From: Polytrichum commune
Lineage: Eukaryota > Streptophyta > Polytrichopsida > Polytrichales > Polytrichaceae
Reading direction: 5' to 3'
Length of the DNA stretch: 64,000 nt
Assembly (NCBI GenBank): GCA_950295325.1
Contig: OX485805.1
Span: 44,976,758 to 45,040,757 of the forward strand
The notes below the pieces were generated by a model, which saw only the letters and a list, made by a program, of their open reading frames with translations, made no database searches and was not told the origin of the DNA. Within the stretch, counting starts at the first letter, position 1, and each line of letters opens with the position of its first letter. The translations under genes and the position numbers were made by a program. Positions 23,331 through 37,269 of this stretch are shown here, in pieces.

Positions 23331-26300
23331 TGGATTTGGAGACCCTAGGCTCTCGCCCGCTTATGCCCACAAACCTCCCACCGCTCAAGAATAAACTCCA
23401 GAAAATGAACTTGAGAGGACGAAGTCGGAGGAAGCTCGAAAGAATGATCTAATGGTGTCCACTAGCTCTCATTTATTGCAATAGAACCCAAAAAGTAAAA
23501 GTAAAAGTAAAAGTAAAGTATCAGGTTAGGAAACTAGGCCTGGGAAATCAAGTTTGGGGGGGATTAGGTCTGGGAAATCAGGGCTGCCAAAATGAAGCCA
23601 CGTTAGAGTACCCACATCGGAATTAAATACTGGCAACACACCCAATTCTTATAAAAAAATGACGTGGCTAATTGGTGATGTTCTGTGGTGGCCTTCACTA
23701 AACCTAGACCCATCAATGCATGCCAGACTACTAGTAATGGCCAAAACTGACCTTTTAATTTAGGGACAATGAACTCTAGGAGAAGTGCAAAAAAGATCCA
23801 GATGAGCGATCCATTGTGGAGACCACCAAGAAATAGATCGTGAGGATCGACCTAAACTCTTGCTCAAGAATGTTATGCACTTTGAAACCTCTCAACATAC
23901 ACTGCCCTTGCATCCTACAACCTAATCCAACTCTAATAGAGAAGGGGTCACAGTTTTAAACGACACAATTCTAATATCTATGAGTCATAATTATTAAAGA
24001 AAAAATAGTTGTGTTAATTCTACAATTGTGTTGTTTGGACCAAAGAGTATCACATGACACTTGGTGTTACTTGACAAGCCACAAGGCCATCCTAATTTAT
24101 GTCAAGCAAATATGATTTCCCCCCCCCCTTTCCTTGGTATATGTTACCCTTTATAATACATAATTTGCAAATTCTTGAACTAGTGGAGAATGCTCCGTCA
24201 CTTAGTATACAAAAATCAAAAGTGCTCCACGCAAGGGAATGCCCCTTGGATCGTGCATTGCACAATTTCAGACACTACCATCGGACTCCTACCTTTGGAC
24301 AAGTGCCCTCAAATTCCACAATGCACTCCCCTATACCTACATGGCACACCAATTTGAATGTCATACTAAAATGTGTAGTGTTTTCAATTAATTATCCATT
24401 TAGTGTAGATCAGATGTTTAGTGTAGTGGAGGCTTACCTGGAGGACTTGATTGAAACGTGAGTGTGTGATGAGCAGTCATCGAACTTTAATAGCGCACAG
24501 ACCTTCGGATGCTCATGCCTTCATCAACTTTTGGTGCAGAGATTCGAAGCTCACTATCGGTGAAGTTTGAAGCATATATCTGGCAATCCTTTCGCGCTCT
24601 TGCAGCTTTACGTGTTACTGATCCATGCAATATTCAAAGGTATAAGCCTCGAAACGTACAAACACGACTACCTATCGCATAGATGCTACTCTGTGGACTT
24701 CATCCCGTATGTTACAATTGTGTGGAGTTCCAACCCTTCCGGTTGCACTCTTTGGGCGCTTGATGCATGTGTTGTTTGAGCAAGCTCAGAGTTCCTTTCT
24801 TTTGAAGGTTTTGGTTAAAGAGATTTGAATGTTGATGTTGTTTTTGTAGTCTTGTGGCTGACAACATTTGGGGTTGAAATGGCTCATCAGTTGACATTCA
24901 TTATTGCGGATTGGTTTGATGTTTAGGGTTTAGGGTTGAAGGTCGGGAGCCATGGGAAAGGTGTTAGTGCATCTCAAAGAGGTGACCTATGCATGGTCTA
25001 CTTACCTTCAACAAGTGGTGACGGGGTTGATGAAGGATGTCCCTTATAAAGTAAGCAAGGAATTGAATGAGAATTGAGTGTTAGCTCTCATTATGCTTGC
25101 TCCCAACTTGGGCACATATTGGTAAGCCTCAATTTCCTCTCTCGATAGCCAAACATTCAATTAGCCACTTGGTGTTGGTGGTGATCTTCCCAAGAAACAT
25201 ATGTGATAGTTTTTGGGAGGTTTCAAACACAATTGAATCCTTTGCTTACGTCAAATGGATTATGCATGAGTTTGTTTTCTCCAAGGAATTCATAGGCACT
25301 CTTTTGTATGTTCTATATGAACATTATGATTGGAGGAACCCTTAGCAAATGAGCTTATGCAATTAGGAGAAAAAGTCTTTGGATCATCCAAGTAGTGTAA
25401 CATGAGTATGTTTTCCTCCAAAAGAATGATAGGCTATGTTGTGTATGTTCAAATTCTGGATGGACATTTGATTGGAGGAGAGTGCAACATGAGTATGTAC
25501 TCCTCCAAGAAATTGCTTGATACTCTTGTCTGTATTCAAGTTTTTGAATGCACGTTTATTTGGAGGAAACCAGAAATAAATGAGCATATGTAATCTGGAG
25601 ACATAGTCTTCGGTCATCCAAAGAGTGCAGTGCTCTTGTTAAGGGTTGATCACCTGCCAATAATACAAATGTAGACATATAAACCTTGTGTCACCAAGTT
25701 TATGTGACAAGTAGGACTGTAAAGTATGAGCTCCTCTGCTATCAACCCAAGCAACAATCTAAGGTCAAGATTGAATCTATTGTAGTGTTTTCAAAAAATA
25801 TAAAATGCACTTCAAATCACAATTGGTTGAAAACTGTCATATGATCAAATATCATCATTATGCATACTATGTAAATATTCACTTAGGGATTTCCAAAACA
25901 AATATCATTGTTCATTCAAACTGCTAGTTTTTCTAATATTTTTTAAGATACATAATTAATTATGTTATCTATACATACATATTTAAACCTCCAAATTTCC
26001 TTTCATGCACCATAAACCTACATGTGCTCAAAGCACCTACAAGATTTCAAACCAAAGTTATGCAATTTTGATTTATGTCGATTTGCGTTGAAAATATCCA
26101 AACTTAAAGTCTAAAGAATCACATGGAATGCACCACTTTAGGTGAGGACAACAACCACATATGATTTTAAAATTGATATCACCAACTTTTCTCTCCAATA
26201 ATAGATTCAAACTTGCAACCTTTAGTTTATACCAAGTGAACAATGCATGTTGTCATATGTGAGAGCGTTCGAGAATTTGCAGGTTCGGGTTAGGGATTTA

Positions 26301-28474
26301 AATAGCATACTTTTCGAGATGTAAAACAATGAAAGAGAAACTTTGCTTTGATGACAAATAACATATTTATCGGAGCTCCAAAAACAACGAGGAAAACGGC
26401 TACTAGCCAAAGTTGCAAGATTGGCTAAGAATACTTGCACTAATTGTATGTTTCATAACCTTGAAGCAGTGGGTGCCAAACCTTTCATCATTATATTCAT
26501 AGTGTGGTCCATAGACAACATACACCATAGGAGAGCAATGCTTAAAGAGTGACACTTGTGAGCAATTAATTGTTTATTCAATTTTATTTTGAACGAGCAA
26601 CACATTTCCATTGCCAAAGAATGAAATTATGGAAAACATGCCTAATTCATTTGGCGTCTTGATTGGACACCTATATTTAATGATGGGTGGTGAAGTCTAG
26701 CTCCAAGAACATATACCAAAAAGACAAGTGATTAATATAAATTGGACCACGTGCTCAAATTTTTGATAAGTAGTGTAAGTTCAACAATCAACATAATTGG
26801 GAGAACATGTATCACCTTTATAATGAGCACGAATATCTTGACTAGGAAAATGAATGAGATATTCATGTGGGCTCCGCAAATTATGAGGAAAGTGGCTACG
26901 GTATTGATTTGGATTTGCAAACCATCATCATAGAATAGTGTGTGTTTCATATCCTAGGAGAGGTGAGCCAGTTGGCAAAAAGTAACCATTTAAGACCCAT
27001 CTACCTGGCAACCATAGCATGTCACAGCTCTAGATATCTACGAATATGCTATTGCCATATCTACGAGAACCTAGATATGTTATCTTCATTTAGTGGAAAC
27101 ATCTGGTTAGGTTTGGGATCCAAGGTCCCCTGACTCCACCTCATGGGGCCGACGCTGTGACAAAGGTCACATCTGAACCATCAGATGTCGATGGAGGGTT
27201 CAGATCAATCTGATACATCTATAGTCCGGGCAACCGGTGGCCCCACGAGAATCGTCTAGTTTGTGATTTTCATCCACGAAACCGTAGCCCTAAGTTAGAA
27301 AAGCACCGAAGATGGCCCCCTAAGTGAAGAAGCCTAAAACCCTAAGCATCGATCCGTGTCTGTCGCGCACCACAACGATGGTGCGGCATGTGTACAAAGA
27401 TCTTGTGGAGGTCGTGCGGCGTGATCTCAAGGTTTGGTGGTCGTTGCGCTTCTTTGTGGACAGAAGCAGTGCCGATGTGCTTGTGCTTTAGATTTTTATT
27501 TTACCAGTGGTATATTATGCGTGATGGATGCCTGTAGGCATCAGTTTGACGGCCCATTGTCTACGATTTGAGTTATAACTATCCATGAGTAGATGAGTTG
27601 ATGTAGTTTTCATGATTTCTTTGATAATTTTCTTGGATGGAGGCAGTGGTGGTGGAGTTAGGGCGTGGGTTTTTTAGTGGTGCGTTTTGGAGTGTTGGAG
27701 GCAAACGATTTGTTTTGCACAAGGAGATTTTTGTATGATTGGCATTGGGAAATTTCGGTGCATGTGTTGTTTGCTCTGTGTCGCATTGAGGTCATAAGTA
27801 TCCAGAAGCCTCGATGTCGATGAGTGAGGTGGCGGAACGAACTCACGCATTGCATTTGTGTTGTTTGTCTTGTCTCTCTTGGTTGTTTGTCTCTTTTGGT
27901 TTGTGAGGTGTAGAGATAAATATGGTCAGTACATTTGGTTTGATGATCTTAAGTCCAACGCACATTGGAAGTGCATTTGTGGATTCAAGTGTACAAAATG
28001 GGTTCTTTTTGAAAATCCCCTCATAGGAAGTAGTCGTGGGTTTTGAAACGATGAGTTGCCAATTATGTAATCGGGGCATAAGTGTGCGTTCACCTTGTGA
28101 TGAGATAAGATGAGCGGGTGAACGAACTGGCAGGTGATGGCCGTGTTGCTTATGAGCTCTCTTCTCCCTTGTGGGATGTAGTACTAAATACCAAAACTAC
28201 ATCATTCCTCACATTGTAGATTTGAATATAGTGAAATGTAGTGCGTTCCTCTGCACTTGCTAGAGCCCATACTAAGCCTTCTGTTCACAGTGGGTGTAGA
28301 ATGCAACGACATACGTAAAAAGGCCTCGTCACCCAAAAAAGGGCCAGATTTTGTTTTGAGATTTTGAACTGGATGCCGCTCGATCTCAGAAGAAGCATGC
28401 CATTTAATTAAGAGGTTTAGTTGTAAGCCTCCTTTCAAAATAGGAGGTTTAGTCAAGACCAGTGCATTGAAATT
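23331..28474. other. Intergenic, no gene seen
   Basis: About 5.1 kb between the kinase-like pseudogene and the third TKL fragment. It includes a short AAAAGT run near 23495-23520, a weak tandem repeat at 25284-25640 (own entry) and a C run near 24120. Open frames are short and match no family. A slightly GC-richer patch at 27110-27480 has no domain in any frame. Confidence 0.5.
25284..25640 (+). repeat. Degenerate tandem repeat, about 100-bp unit
   Basis: Three diverged units share a tcctccaagaaattgcttga-like word, then tactcttgtctgtattcaag-like and tttggaggaaacc-like words. The first and third also share a gagcatatgtaat-like word and a ggtcatccaaagagtg-like word. Units are unequal in length, so this is either an old tandem duplication or a relic of a repetitive coding sequence. 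No intact frame remains. Confidence 0.5.
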
Positions 28475-28585
28475 GTTGTTTGCTACTTGTAGAGAGTTTT
28501 GATTTTGTGTTTGCAGGGACTTCTCATATCACCTACTTTTTGTTGCTATTTTGTGAGTGTTACCATCAGAACCATATGTGGGGGT
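28475..28585 (-). pseudogene. Third, truncated copy of the TKL kinase fragment
   Basis: About 110 bp matches 30755-30860, the right-arm segment covering the intron between the ALGIADLN exon and the KVCDLG exon plus part of the former. On the plus strand both read gattttgtgtttgcaggg or -gag followed by cttctcatatcacctacttt. Only this piece remains. It lies 1.7 kb outside the right arm and in the same orientation. Confidence 0.6.
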
Positions 28586-30056
28586 CTCACAAAACTTCTC
28601 CACAGGCTTTCATTCTCAGGGGCTTCTATATCCTATGAACAAGTCCAGGTGCAGAAATGTATTGGTCCATCCCAGATAAAACTTTACATTAGTGTTCATT
28701 CTTAGTTGCCCCTTCCATACTCTGTTGTGAACTCAAACTTAAATTTAGTACACAGTTTTGTATTATAACATATACCAAACAATGTCATATATACTGAAGT
28801 GTAGGACCATTCCCAAGATACACTTTGTGTGCCAAATTTTTAGGAGTAAGGGCTGTCTCTAGTGATGGTAGTGCTCTAAGTTATGACATTAGGCTCCATG
28901 CACTAGATTTACCATATTCGGAAGTTGTCCTTGTGATATTTGCCAAAAGACTGTAATCAAGAGATTCAACAGCAACATTTTTTTTTCTTACACATAGTAG
29001 ACCTTCATTGATATCTATCTGGTGAAGTTTCACTCCAATTTTTGTAGTAAAAAAATCTGATTAATTTTGTTTCTTCTAATTCGGGAGAAATATCCTAAAC
29101 CCAGATTTGATAAATTGTGGTCACTCTGTTCACAACAAGAGTTGGTGCAGAGTTCTCTGGCCTGTTTTGTGGAAGTCCCACTGCTATGGATGGTTGAAAT
29201 TTCTACAACACCACCTCCAATGACTTATATTCTGCAATGCCTTTAATTTAGTTTAGTTGCTTCATGTTCTAATAATGTCGAACTGTTTCCTCAGCGCTCA
29301 TTACGCCAGTTACAGTATTATAATTATGAGCACTTGTAATGTTTTGAATGACCACAGAATCATACTAAAGAAATATTCTAGTGTCTTTGTTACATGATAA
29401 TGGCTCAGTTGAAATTCCTGGTTGGCTTTCTCACATGACAATCTCATATAATGTTCCTCCTCATTCATAAGTGGTCCTGAAAATGGCACAAGAACATCAG
29501 TACGGATCAAATGTATCAACCGGACTCTTGACATTCCTGAGGTCTATGTTATTCTAAATTTAACTCCTACAATTACATCCGGGATCCCATCGAAGGACCT
29601 GCTGAACCGTTTGCAATTCCCTGGAAGTGTTGATGAATTCCACTGTCAAGTCATGTGAGAATGTGACATTTTAATGACCAAAGTAAAATGACATTTATCA
29701 AGCAGAGAATGGAATAAGTCATGAGAGCGGCTCTGACCTTTTTACATTCTGGTCTTTGGGATTTGGGGTCCTTCTCAATTAAGGCTAAAAAGATGCATAG
29801 ATGCTCAGTAGGTCAGTGCCCTATCTGGACTTGACTCATTAGAACTACACTAAATATTGCATTTAGAGTCATTTGGTATTTTATGTGACTGGTAACTTTT
29901 TAATGACACTTTTTATGAATAAGTTTACAAGTACCATCATTTCAACTCATATTCATGTGATTAAATACTTATATGTCGGTACATTCTGCATCCTAGTATT
30001 TGTATAATGAATTATTGTCATGAACAATTCAAATTTGGATGAAAATTCACTCAATA
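28586..30056. other. Intergenic, no gene seen
   Basis: AT-rich sequence with no supported gene. The minus-strand frame at 29310-29534 has no recognisable domain. Confidence 0.45.
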
Positions 30057-30224
30057 AGTGAAAGTAATTGCAACATTGTAAATCTATAATGTCCAATATC
30101 TTTTACAAGGAATGAAAAATAATGTTAAGTCTACATTTGCTATTAGTGACACTACACGGGCAGCTTTCAATTGATATTGAGCAAGACAAATAGAATTGGG
30201 GACACTAAATACAATATTTTGTGT
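30057..30224 (+). repeat. Short repeat R, copy 2
   Basis: Same repeat as at 20941-21090 and in the same orientation, with insertions near its middle (aaggaatgaaaaataatg). It sits directly beside the right inverted arm, on the side corresponding to the 3' end of the kinase fragment, as the other copy does for the left arm. Confidence 0.6.
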
Positions 30225-30271
30225 AGTGCATGCATGTAATCAATCAAGCAAGCAAGCCTTCCAAGTTGAGA

Positions 30272-31257
30272 CAAACTTACGGATGAGGAGAATGGCCTTG
30301 AGAAATCTGAGCTCCTTACAGATTTCTGAGAAGTCAGGCCGGATCCCAGGATTTGGATCCCACCATTTCTTCAAGACTATGGACAATCTTTCAGGACAGG
30401 ATGCCGTGTTCCTTGTTCAGTCTCTCTCTTAACATCCGCCATCCTGTCGATGCCGTTCTAAACCTCGCACCCCGTGACTACCTCACTGCAGGTGAGAGCG
30501 AAACTGTACGTAGACATCGGCTCTGAAATAGCTTGACATCGGTGAATCCTGATTGTCGCTCTGCTCATTCATACTCCACATCCTAGTTATCATACTCCAT
30601 AGACGTCCTGATGTATTCCAATAATTGTCTCGAGGGAAAACCATCAAATCTGGCGACCTGTACTTCGTTGTGCCAACATTAGGAGTTACATGTGTGGTGT
30701 GCATGTCATCTTTCGATCTGGCAACGCCCAAGTCGCAAACCTTCACTTGCTATTTGCTACTTCTGGAGAGTTCTGATTTTGTGTTTGCAGGAGCTTCTCA
30801 TATCACCTACTTTTTGCTGCTGTTTCGTGAGTGTTATCATGAGAACCATATTGACTATCACCTTCGGAGGAATCTTCGTGTACATCCATCTCATGCATGT
30901 GGGCGGCAGTTGCTCGCTCAGCTGCTGCAAGAGCTTCAGGGGTGTTGAGATCAGCAATTCCCAAAGCTAAGCCCTGCACAAAAATTTTGAGTGTCAGAAT
31001 ATGTGGGCCTTATGTGATCACTCTTGCCAATCAGAAACCTATATTTGAGTAGTACACGGCAAAGGTTGTAGTTAAGAGCGGAAATCAAAGAGACATGTGT
31101 TACGACGAGATTGAACTATGTGCACATAAATTGCGGCCAAAATTCGAACTCAAAAAATTCATGTCCGAGGTGAAGATAAACTTGTTCTGAACGTAAGTTA
31201 TGGCAAACCTGCAGACTAGCGAATCACAAGACTTGAGGTTTAGGGTTCAAGACACCC
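30272..31257 (-). pseudogene. TKL-type kinase pseudogene, right inverted arm
   Basis: This is the reverse-oriented copy of 19902-20880, closely similar along its whole length. On the minus strand it has the same TTTGTGCAG acceptor, the same exon encoding GLALGIADLNTPEALAAA, the same intron borders, KVCDLGVAR, GTTKYRSPDL, and SEVVTGCEV followed by the same TAG. It also carries a 7-base insertion (gagagac) absent from the left arm, about 35 bases after the shared TAG. It ends with the WWDPNPGI-type motif. The shared stop shows that the gene was already broken before the inverted duplication arose, or that one arm converted the other. No intact kinase frame exists in either arm. Confidence 0.7.
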
Positions 31258-34200
31258 ACTCATACACACACTCAAAAGAGTCGATTGGCAAGTCAACCCT
31301 CTCATCACCATCACAGTATGTTAGAGGGGCTATTCACGAACAACCCATTAAGCCAAAAAAATAAAAATACACATAACCGAGATAAAAACACTCATGAAAC
31401 ACCTACATCAAATTGCCATCAAATACCTTACATACTTAGTACTAAACAAAAGAAAGTTAGACAACAAACAACCCCTAGTAGACCCCCCTAGGGGTAAGTA
31501 TTGCGAGTTCTCCGAAAACTAAAGGAGCCCACCTTCTGAGAGGGAGGAAGTACCCTTACAGTGACGCTTGGTCAAACATGATTACGGTATAGAGGAATGG
31601 GCTCCCATTCACGTCGGTGGAAAAAGAAACCCGACGTTACTTTAATTTTATTTATTTATTACCATAGTGACAAAAAAAAAAAAACCAATGTCGGGCAATC
31701 TGATGTGAATTCGAGCCTGTTGGCCTTACCATGCTCAAGAATACCCTTGGTGAAGGGTGGGATTTACTGCCTACCTTGTGGTGGGTGGGCTCTTGTTTAT
31801 AAAAACTATTTTAAAAGGTCATATTATGAATTTTTATCATAATTAATAATTCACGACGATGTATAATGTGGTAGTCGTTCACTCCCTCATGATTTATTGA
31901 ATGTGGACAACACCATGACTCATATATGAGATTTTAAAAATAAAAAATTCAATTCCTTGACATGAGGTCTTGGCATGAAGCCTTATTCAAAATCGAGATT
32001 CTCAATCCCATTTTGTTGGTTGACACCATCGCCTATTCTGCACGGGGGGATCACACCTCCTTACATTTTGTAACCACGTGCGATAATGGGGTATTTAATG
32101 GGGGGATATTTATGCACCTCTCAATATTTTTTCCCTCCCTATATGTAGATATAAAGCTACTTTGACATATTTTTAACACCCTATATTTATTTGTAATTGT
32201 TTAGAAAGGCTAATTTTTGGCATCATATTTTTTTTATAAATTGTACAAGTACCAAATAGTAGACGGAATACTATAGCATTGCAAAGTTGACTATGTGAGC
32301 AACAAACGTTCCATAGCATCTATCTTGTCATTTAATCGGTTTCAATTAGTTTTACCAATGCTAAACCGTTCAAAATGCCATTCAAAACACAATCAATAAC
32401 ATTTGGATATTATTTAAAAGGTTACCAATAAACATGGAGATAACAAAATGTACAAGCTAACATAGACAAGTTGTAAAAACGGATAGAACAAAACAAGAAA
32501 CACAATCAATTATCACAAAACATGATTTTTTCCACAACTATGTACTCCAAAAATAAAAGATTGCATTCAAATGAAAAAAAATTAAATACACAAATTGAAA
32601 ATATTTACTTCAATTGTGTTCACAAACATATTCAACCTTGTACCAAATATTTACAATGTGAAGGGTTAGGATATAACTATGCACCCTTCAATACATGTTA
32701 ATATCCTCTACAATGTGATGATAAGACTAAAAAAATTGGAGAGATTTGCTTAACACCAATAATGACGAATAACTAAAACTAATTGATGGCATGAGGCGGG
32801 TAACCTTTGAAGTCTCCAACCACTCCACCAAGTCTTCCTCCAAGGCAGAGTACAAGGCAAAGCGCAATCATCTACGTTTACCACGGTGACGTTGCCAAAT
32901 GTTGTAGCGCATCATCGATCATCTACAAAAGATTGTTGTAGCAAAAATATAATCAATAGAATGTTGGCATATTGGACACTACTAGCATTACTATGATTAC
33001 ATAATGAAGTTTGTAATTTTATGTTTGAAATCTTCGAAAGAAACCTATAATTCTAGGGTTGAAAAGGATCATATGAAAAAAATTGGCTCACATTTCCGAG
33101 ATGATCCCAATATCGGCCTTTCTAGAACCCAATTCCAACCTCACGAACTTTTCTTAATCTCTTTTTCATATGAGTAATCTCTTAGTTTCCAAGACATTAG
33201 TTCCAATTCGATGACAAAATTGGCCTCTCATGGAATGACACTGCAATCTCTAGTAGGACCTCGTCCTCTAACTACAAAACCACATGTTACACAAAATCCG
33301 AATGACACATCTCATCAAAACGTACACATTTTTACAACTATTGGTAACGACATCATAACATCCCACTTGAGGTAGATGTCTCAAAGAACAAGATACAAGT
33401 ACATAATAACCTGGAAAACATCTCATCTTTCTACGCACATTCATGTTTTGTAACTCTTCATCTTTCTACATCTCACATTTAGGAGGGCGTCGGAAATCAA
33501 TAGCATGTCGTCAAAAAACACACAGTGGAAGGGAAAAATCAAGGAGTTGGAGTTTAAAATCAATTCTTACCGCATGCAAGCGGAGCAAGCTGAATCTTTG
33601 GTGCTCATGAAACACCTTGTGTGAACGTTATGAAGCAAAGAAGAAAACTCCAAAAAATGTGTCTTACCTACCGCCTATGTGCCACACTTCACCAATGCAA
33701 GACCTCCTACCCGAACGCTTCACCGCCTTCACGCCACTGTGCTTGCCCAACCCTAAGCAAGCCAAGGGCCATTGAGAAGTCACAACATTCCTTCCCCCAA
33801 AAAAATCCACAACATTTCCCTCCATACTAACGCGTTTCATTCCAATTTGGACAAAATTTACACAATTCTTCATCCAAGTAGTCAAACCCATAATTATTGT
33901 ATTGATCCTACTACACACATTTGGGGGGATCCAATATCTAATACCCTATTTTTTTCTACTGATTAGTAAAATGGAGGAATTATTCACCACCCTATTTTAC
34001 AAATAATCATGTAGAGGACATATTTCCAATGCTATGGTAGATCTAACGAATTTGTAAAATTTACCCTCGATGAATTAAATTGACCCTATTTTTTATCTCA
34101 CGTGGTTTCTAAAATTTCAATAGTCACCTCCCCGTGCTATTCTGATACCAATCTTAGAAGTTGATTACAGCTTTTAGAAAATTAATTTGTTAATAATTGT

Positions 34201-35479
34201 AGGAAGGATGATAGGGTGTTGTATGTATCCCATTTGACAAGGCTGAAAAGTCTATAGACATTAAGAACAAAAACACTTGGAATAAACATTGGTAATCTTC
34301 CAATAAATCATTTAAATTTTTTCTTAAGAATAAGATTTATGAAAGTTTTGTAGTAAGATGTTCTATGTTTGGGAGGATAACCACTAGGTTATGACATGGT
34401 GTTGATATATTGATAGGCTTCATGAACAAGAGACAAAATGACGATACTCTATCTGTTGTATAATACATGAACTAGTTGGTTCAGTGGTCATTCTTCTAAA
34501 CGATATACATGATGTAAACTCGGGGGGTTCACTCCCTCTTATATTTTGCATACACGTGCGTTCAGGACCTATTTATTGGGGGGCTATTTACCTTACAGAA
34601 AAGATTATAAGGTATGGTATTTTTCAAAATAAAGGTGTGATGGTATTTTACATGTGATGATATTTTACATGCAATCATTTTTCATTATTTATATGTGATG
34701 GTATTTTACATGTAATCATTTTTCACTATTTTAAAACCCCCCATATTATATGTAAGTTTTTTTACAAAATGTATCTACAATGAGTATATTAGACCTTATT
34801 CTTTATCGCATGTAGTTCTACAATTTTCGCCAACGAACCCCCCGAGGATGTAAATATATATGATTCTTGGAATTTGTTTTGTTATAGTTTTATTTATGTG
34901 ATTATCAATTTTATATCAATTTTATAGTTTTATTTATTGTAATCTTCTTCAAGCCTACGGAGTCTATTTATGTCAAGACGAAATTGATTCATAAACTTCA
35001 TTTGGTTCAAATTTTTGGAATCACAAAGTTGGAGGAATTTAAGGATCTTCTTAACCCTGATCAATATTCCAAGTGTTTGAATAAAGGCGGACAAGGGACT
35101 TGGTACACCTTTATTTTAGAGGCTTTCACCCAATTTATATACAAGGTGTGTATTCTAACTTATGCCAAACCTCAAGATACATTTCGTTTTAATCAAGTTG
35201 TATGAACTCATTGGTGTTTTTGTTTGTATACATGAGATAGCATTTGTGACTGAAGAGACATCTCATAAATATATTAATAAAAATTCACATTCAATCACGA
35301 ACAACAAAAGATGTTTGAGACATCTTGCAAAATGCAACAAAGAAAGCAATATCATCGATTTGATTAATGTATTAGTCTTTGATATGATAATGATGATGCT
35401 TAGCAGAACGTTGGGCATATGATTCTTGTGTTTCTCTAAATCTAGATGCCAAGGCTTGAGGCTAGACTGTTTAGTTAAT
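31258..35479. other. Intergenic, no gene seen
   Basis: About 4.2 kb, AT-rich. Contains a 14-base A run near 31671 and small direct repeats at 34640-34730 (gatggtattttacatgtgat and related words). Short frames at 33621-33830 and 34984-35422 have no domain. No LTR or TIR borders were recognised. Confidence 0.5.
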
Positions 35480-36020
35480 CATATGTTGGTGGAATGACTT
35501 GAAGCTGGGGAAAGTGAATGGTCTAATGCAATGCTCGGGTAAAACCGACAGTTAGTTACAGATAAACCAGTTGAGTTTGAGAAATAACTGGTTGAAGTTT
35601 GAGACTTCAGGATAATTACCAATATTTTAGAGAAATCTATAAAGTATACCTCAAATGAATAAAGCAAAACCAGAAGATTTCAACATGTAAGCACTTGGAT
35701 TTAAAATCACTAGGATTTTGACCGACTATGCCCAAAAACTTCCTGGATAGTGGTCTAATGGTCTTTGGCTAGTAAGAGCTACAACATAAGGAAATAATAT
35801 GGAGTAATGGAATATTCAGTGTACAGCTTGCAACCACAATAAACAAAGGACCAATGATTGGGAAGAACTGGCAGTTAGTTACAGATGAACCGATTGAATT
35901 TGAGAAATAACCGGTTGAAGTTCAAGACTTCACGAGAATTACCAATCACTTTAAATGAATCTATGGAATATACCTCAAATTTGTACAAAAAAAACTAAAG
36001 GATGTCAACACATAACATTA
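35480..36020 (+). repeat. Dispersed repeat D, two adjacent copies
   Basis: Two copies of the D repeat core at about 35548-35750 and 35872-36020, each with an agttacagat word, then gagaaataactggttgaag or its CCGG version, then attaccaat. Between them, 35757-35860 (gctagtaagagctacaacat onward) matches 48755-48830, showing that a longer parent element existed. There is no coding potential. Confidence 0.55.
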
Positions 36021-37269
36021 AGTAGCAATGTTAGGAGGGTACCCTTTGAGTACCCGCAATATCACCTCAACACGAAGGGAATAGCTTGCAAAGCAAGGGT
36101 GAATGAATGGATATTTAATGCAATATAGTAGCTTCAAGAAGGTATTAAAGAGGTTTCCAATGTGGGTGTCGGGAGACTTTTCCAAAAAGTGCAACTACCT
36201 TATTGAGCTCACCCACTTTCCCATTGCTTTATAGCTATAAAGATTTGTTTAGATTGTAATTTAACCCAAATTAGAACCTTCACCACCACTTGGCATTAGT
36301 TTTGTCCTAGAAACCGACATAATTAATTCTAAGCATTGAAAGTAATTACCCAAATAAATATAAATAGCCTAAGTAAAACTCAAAAGTAATGCTACCTTTG
36401 CTCTTGAAAGAACATCAAACCGGCACGCGCCGGTTTGATGCTCTGATTAGAAGGTCATTCCGGGCTTGCTACTCAATGTTATAATGTAACCGGTTGGACT
36501 TGCAAACACTAGGATCTCAACTGATTGTGCCTAAAAATCTCCCCGATCACTCCAAAGCAGTGTTCAAGTTTGAAGTGTGCACATGCATTCAATGTGAAGG
36601 GTTTCAAAATAATCACACTTCACTCAAACTTTAAAAACAAATTGCAACACCTTACAAAAAAAACTTGATATTGGCCATTTTGTATTGAATAAGAAAATAA
36701 TATGATGTCTCACTTTATTGAAGAAGTACATGCAATAAAATGATGCACTAAAGTTATTTAGATTCCCTACATAATGCACTTAATCATCATCGAACTCCAA
36801 AGGCAATGCCCTCCGGTTTTTGGTTGATTTCCCAAGTGTCAAAAATTCTAGGCCAATCCATATTTTCCATCGAAAGACCCCATTACGACACTCACATCAA
36901 TGCATCCAATGTTTCAAATGTCAATCGACTTCTGCAATCACTCTTCACCCAATTCTGTTTGAAAAATCTACGTTCATATATGGTTGTGCTTGCCAAGCGG
37001 AAGTTGCAATCAATGCCAAGTCGTAGTTCCAGAGTCGACATTGCAAGAGTTATTGGAATTTAGAAGTGTCTGGTAGAGTGTCAAGATTGGAGTCCAACTA
37101 TGTTATTATTTGCAAATTGCAGCCATTCTATTTTGTGACATGCAGTTTTTGGAGAGGCCTTCACTATGAAGGGTGGAAACTTTGCAGAACATATTTTTGT
37201 GAGTGTGCCCCCAAAAAATAAACTTTTTCGATAGCCATAATGGCATTTGACAGGTGTTGAAGACTTCAA
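36021..37269. other. Intergenic, repeat traces only
   Basis: A small perfect palindrome, catcaaaccggcacgcg then cgccggtttgatg, lies at 36413-36441. A short D-like trace (accggttggacttgcaaaca onward) is at 36488-36545. No gene was recognised; the frame at 36806-37063 lacks any domain. Confidence 0.45.

Noticed and set aside
24921-24945. Telomere-like gtttagggtttagggtt
   Set aside because: Only two to three TTTAGGG-type units; too short for an interstitial telomere and common by chance in plant DNA.
34640-34730. Short direct repeats resembling a CRISPR-like spacing
   Set aside because: Only two to three AT-rich copies of unequal spacing in a plant genome; simple local duplication.
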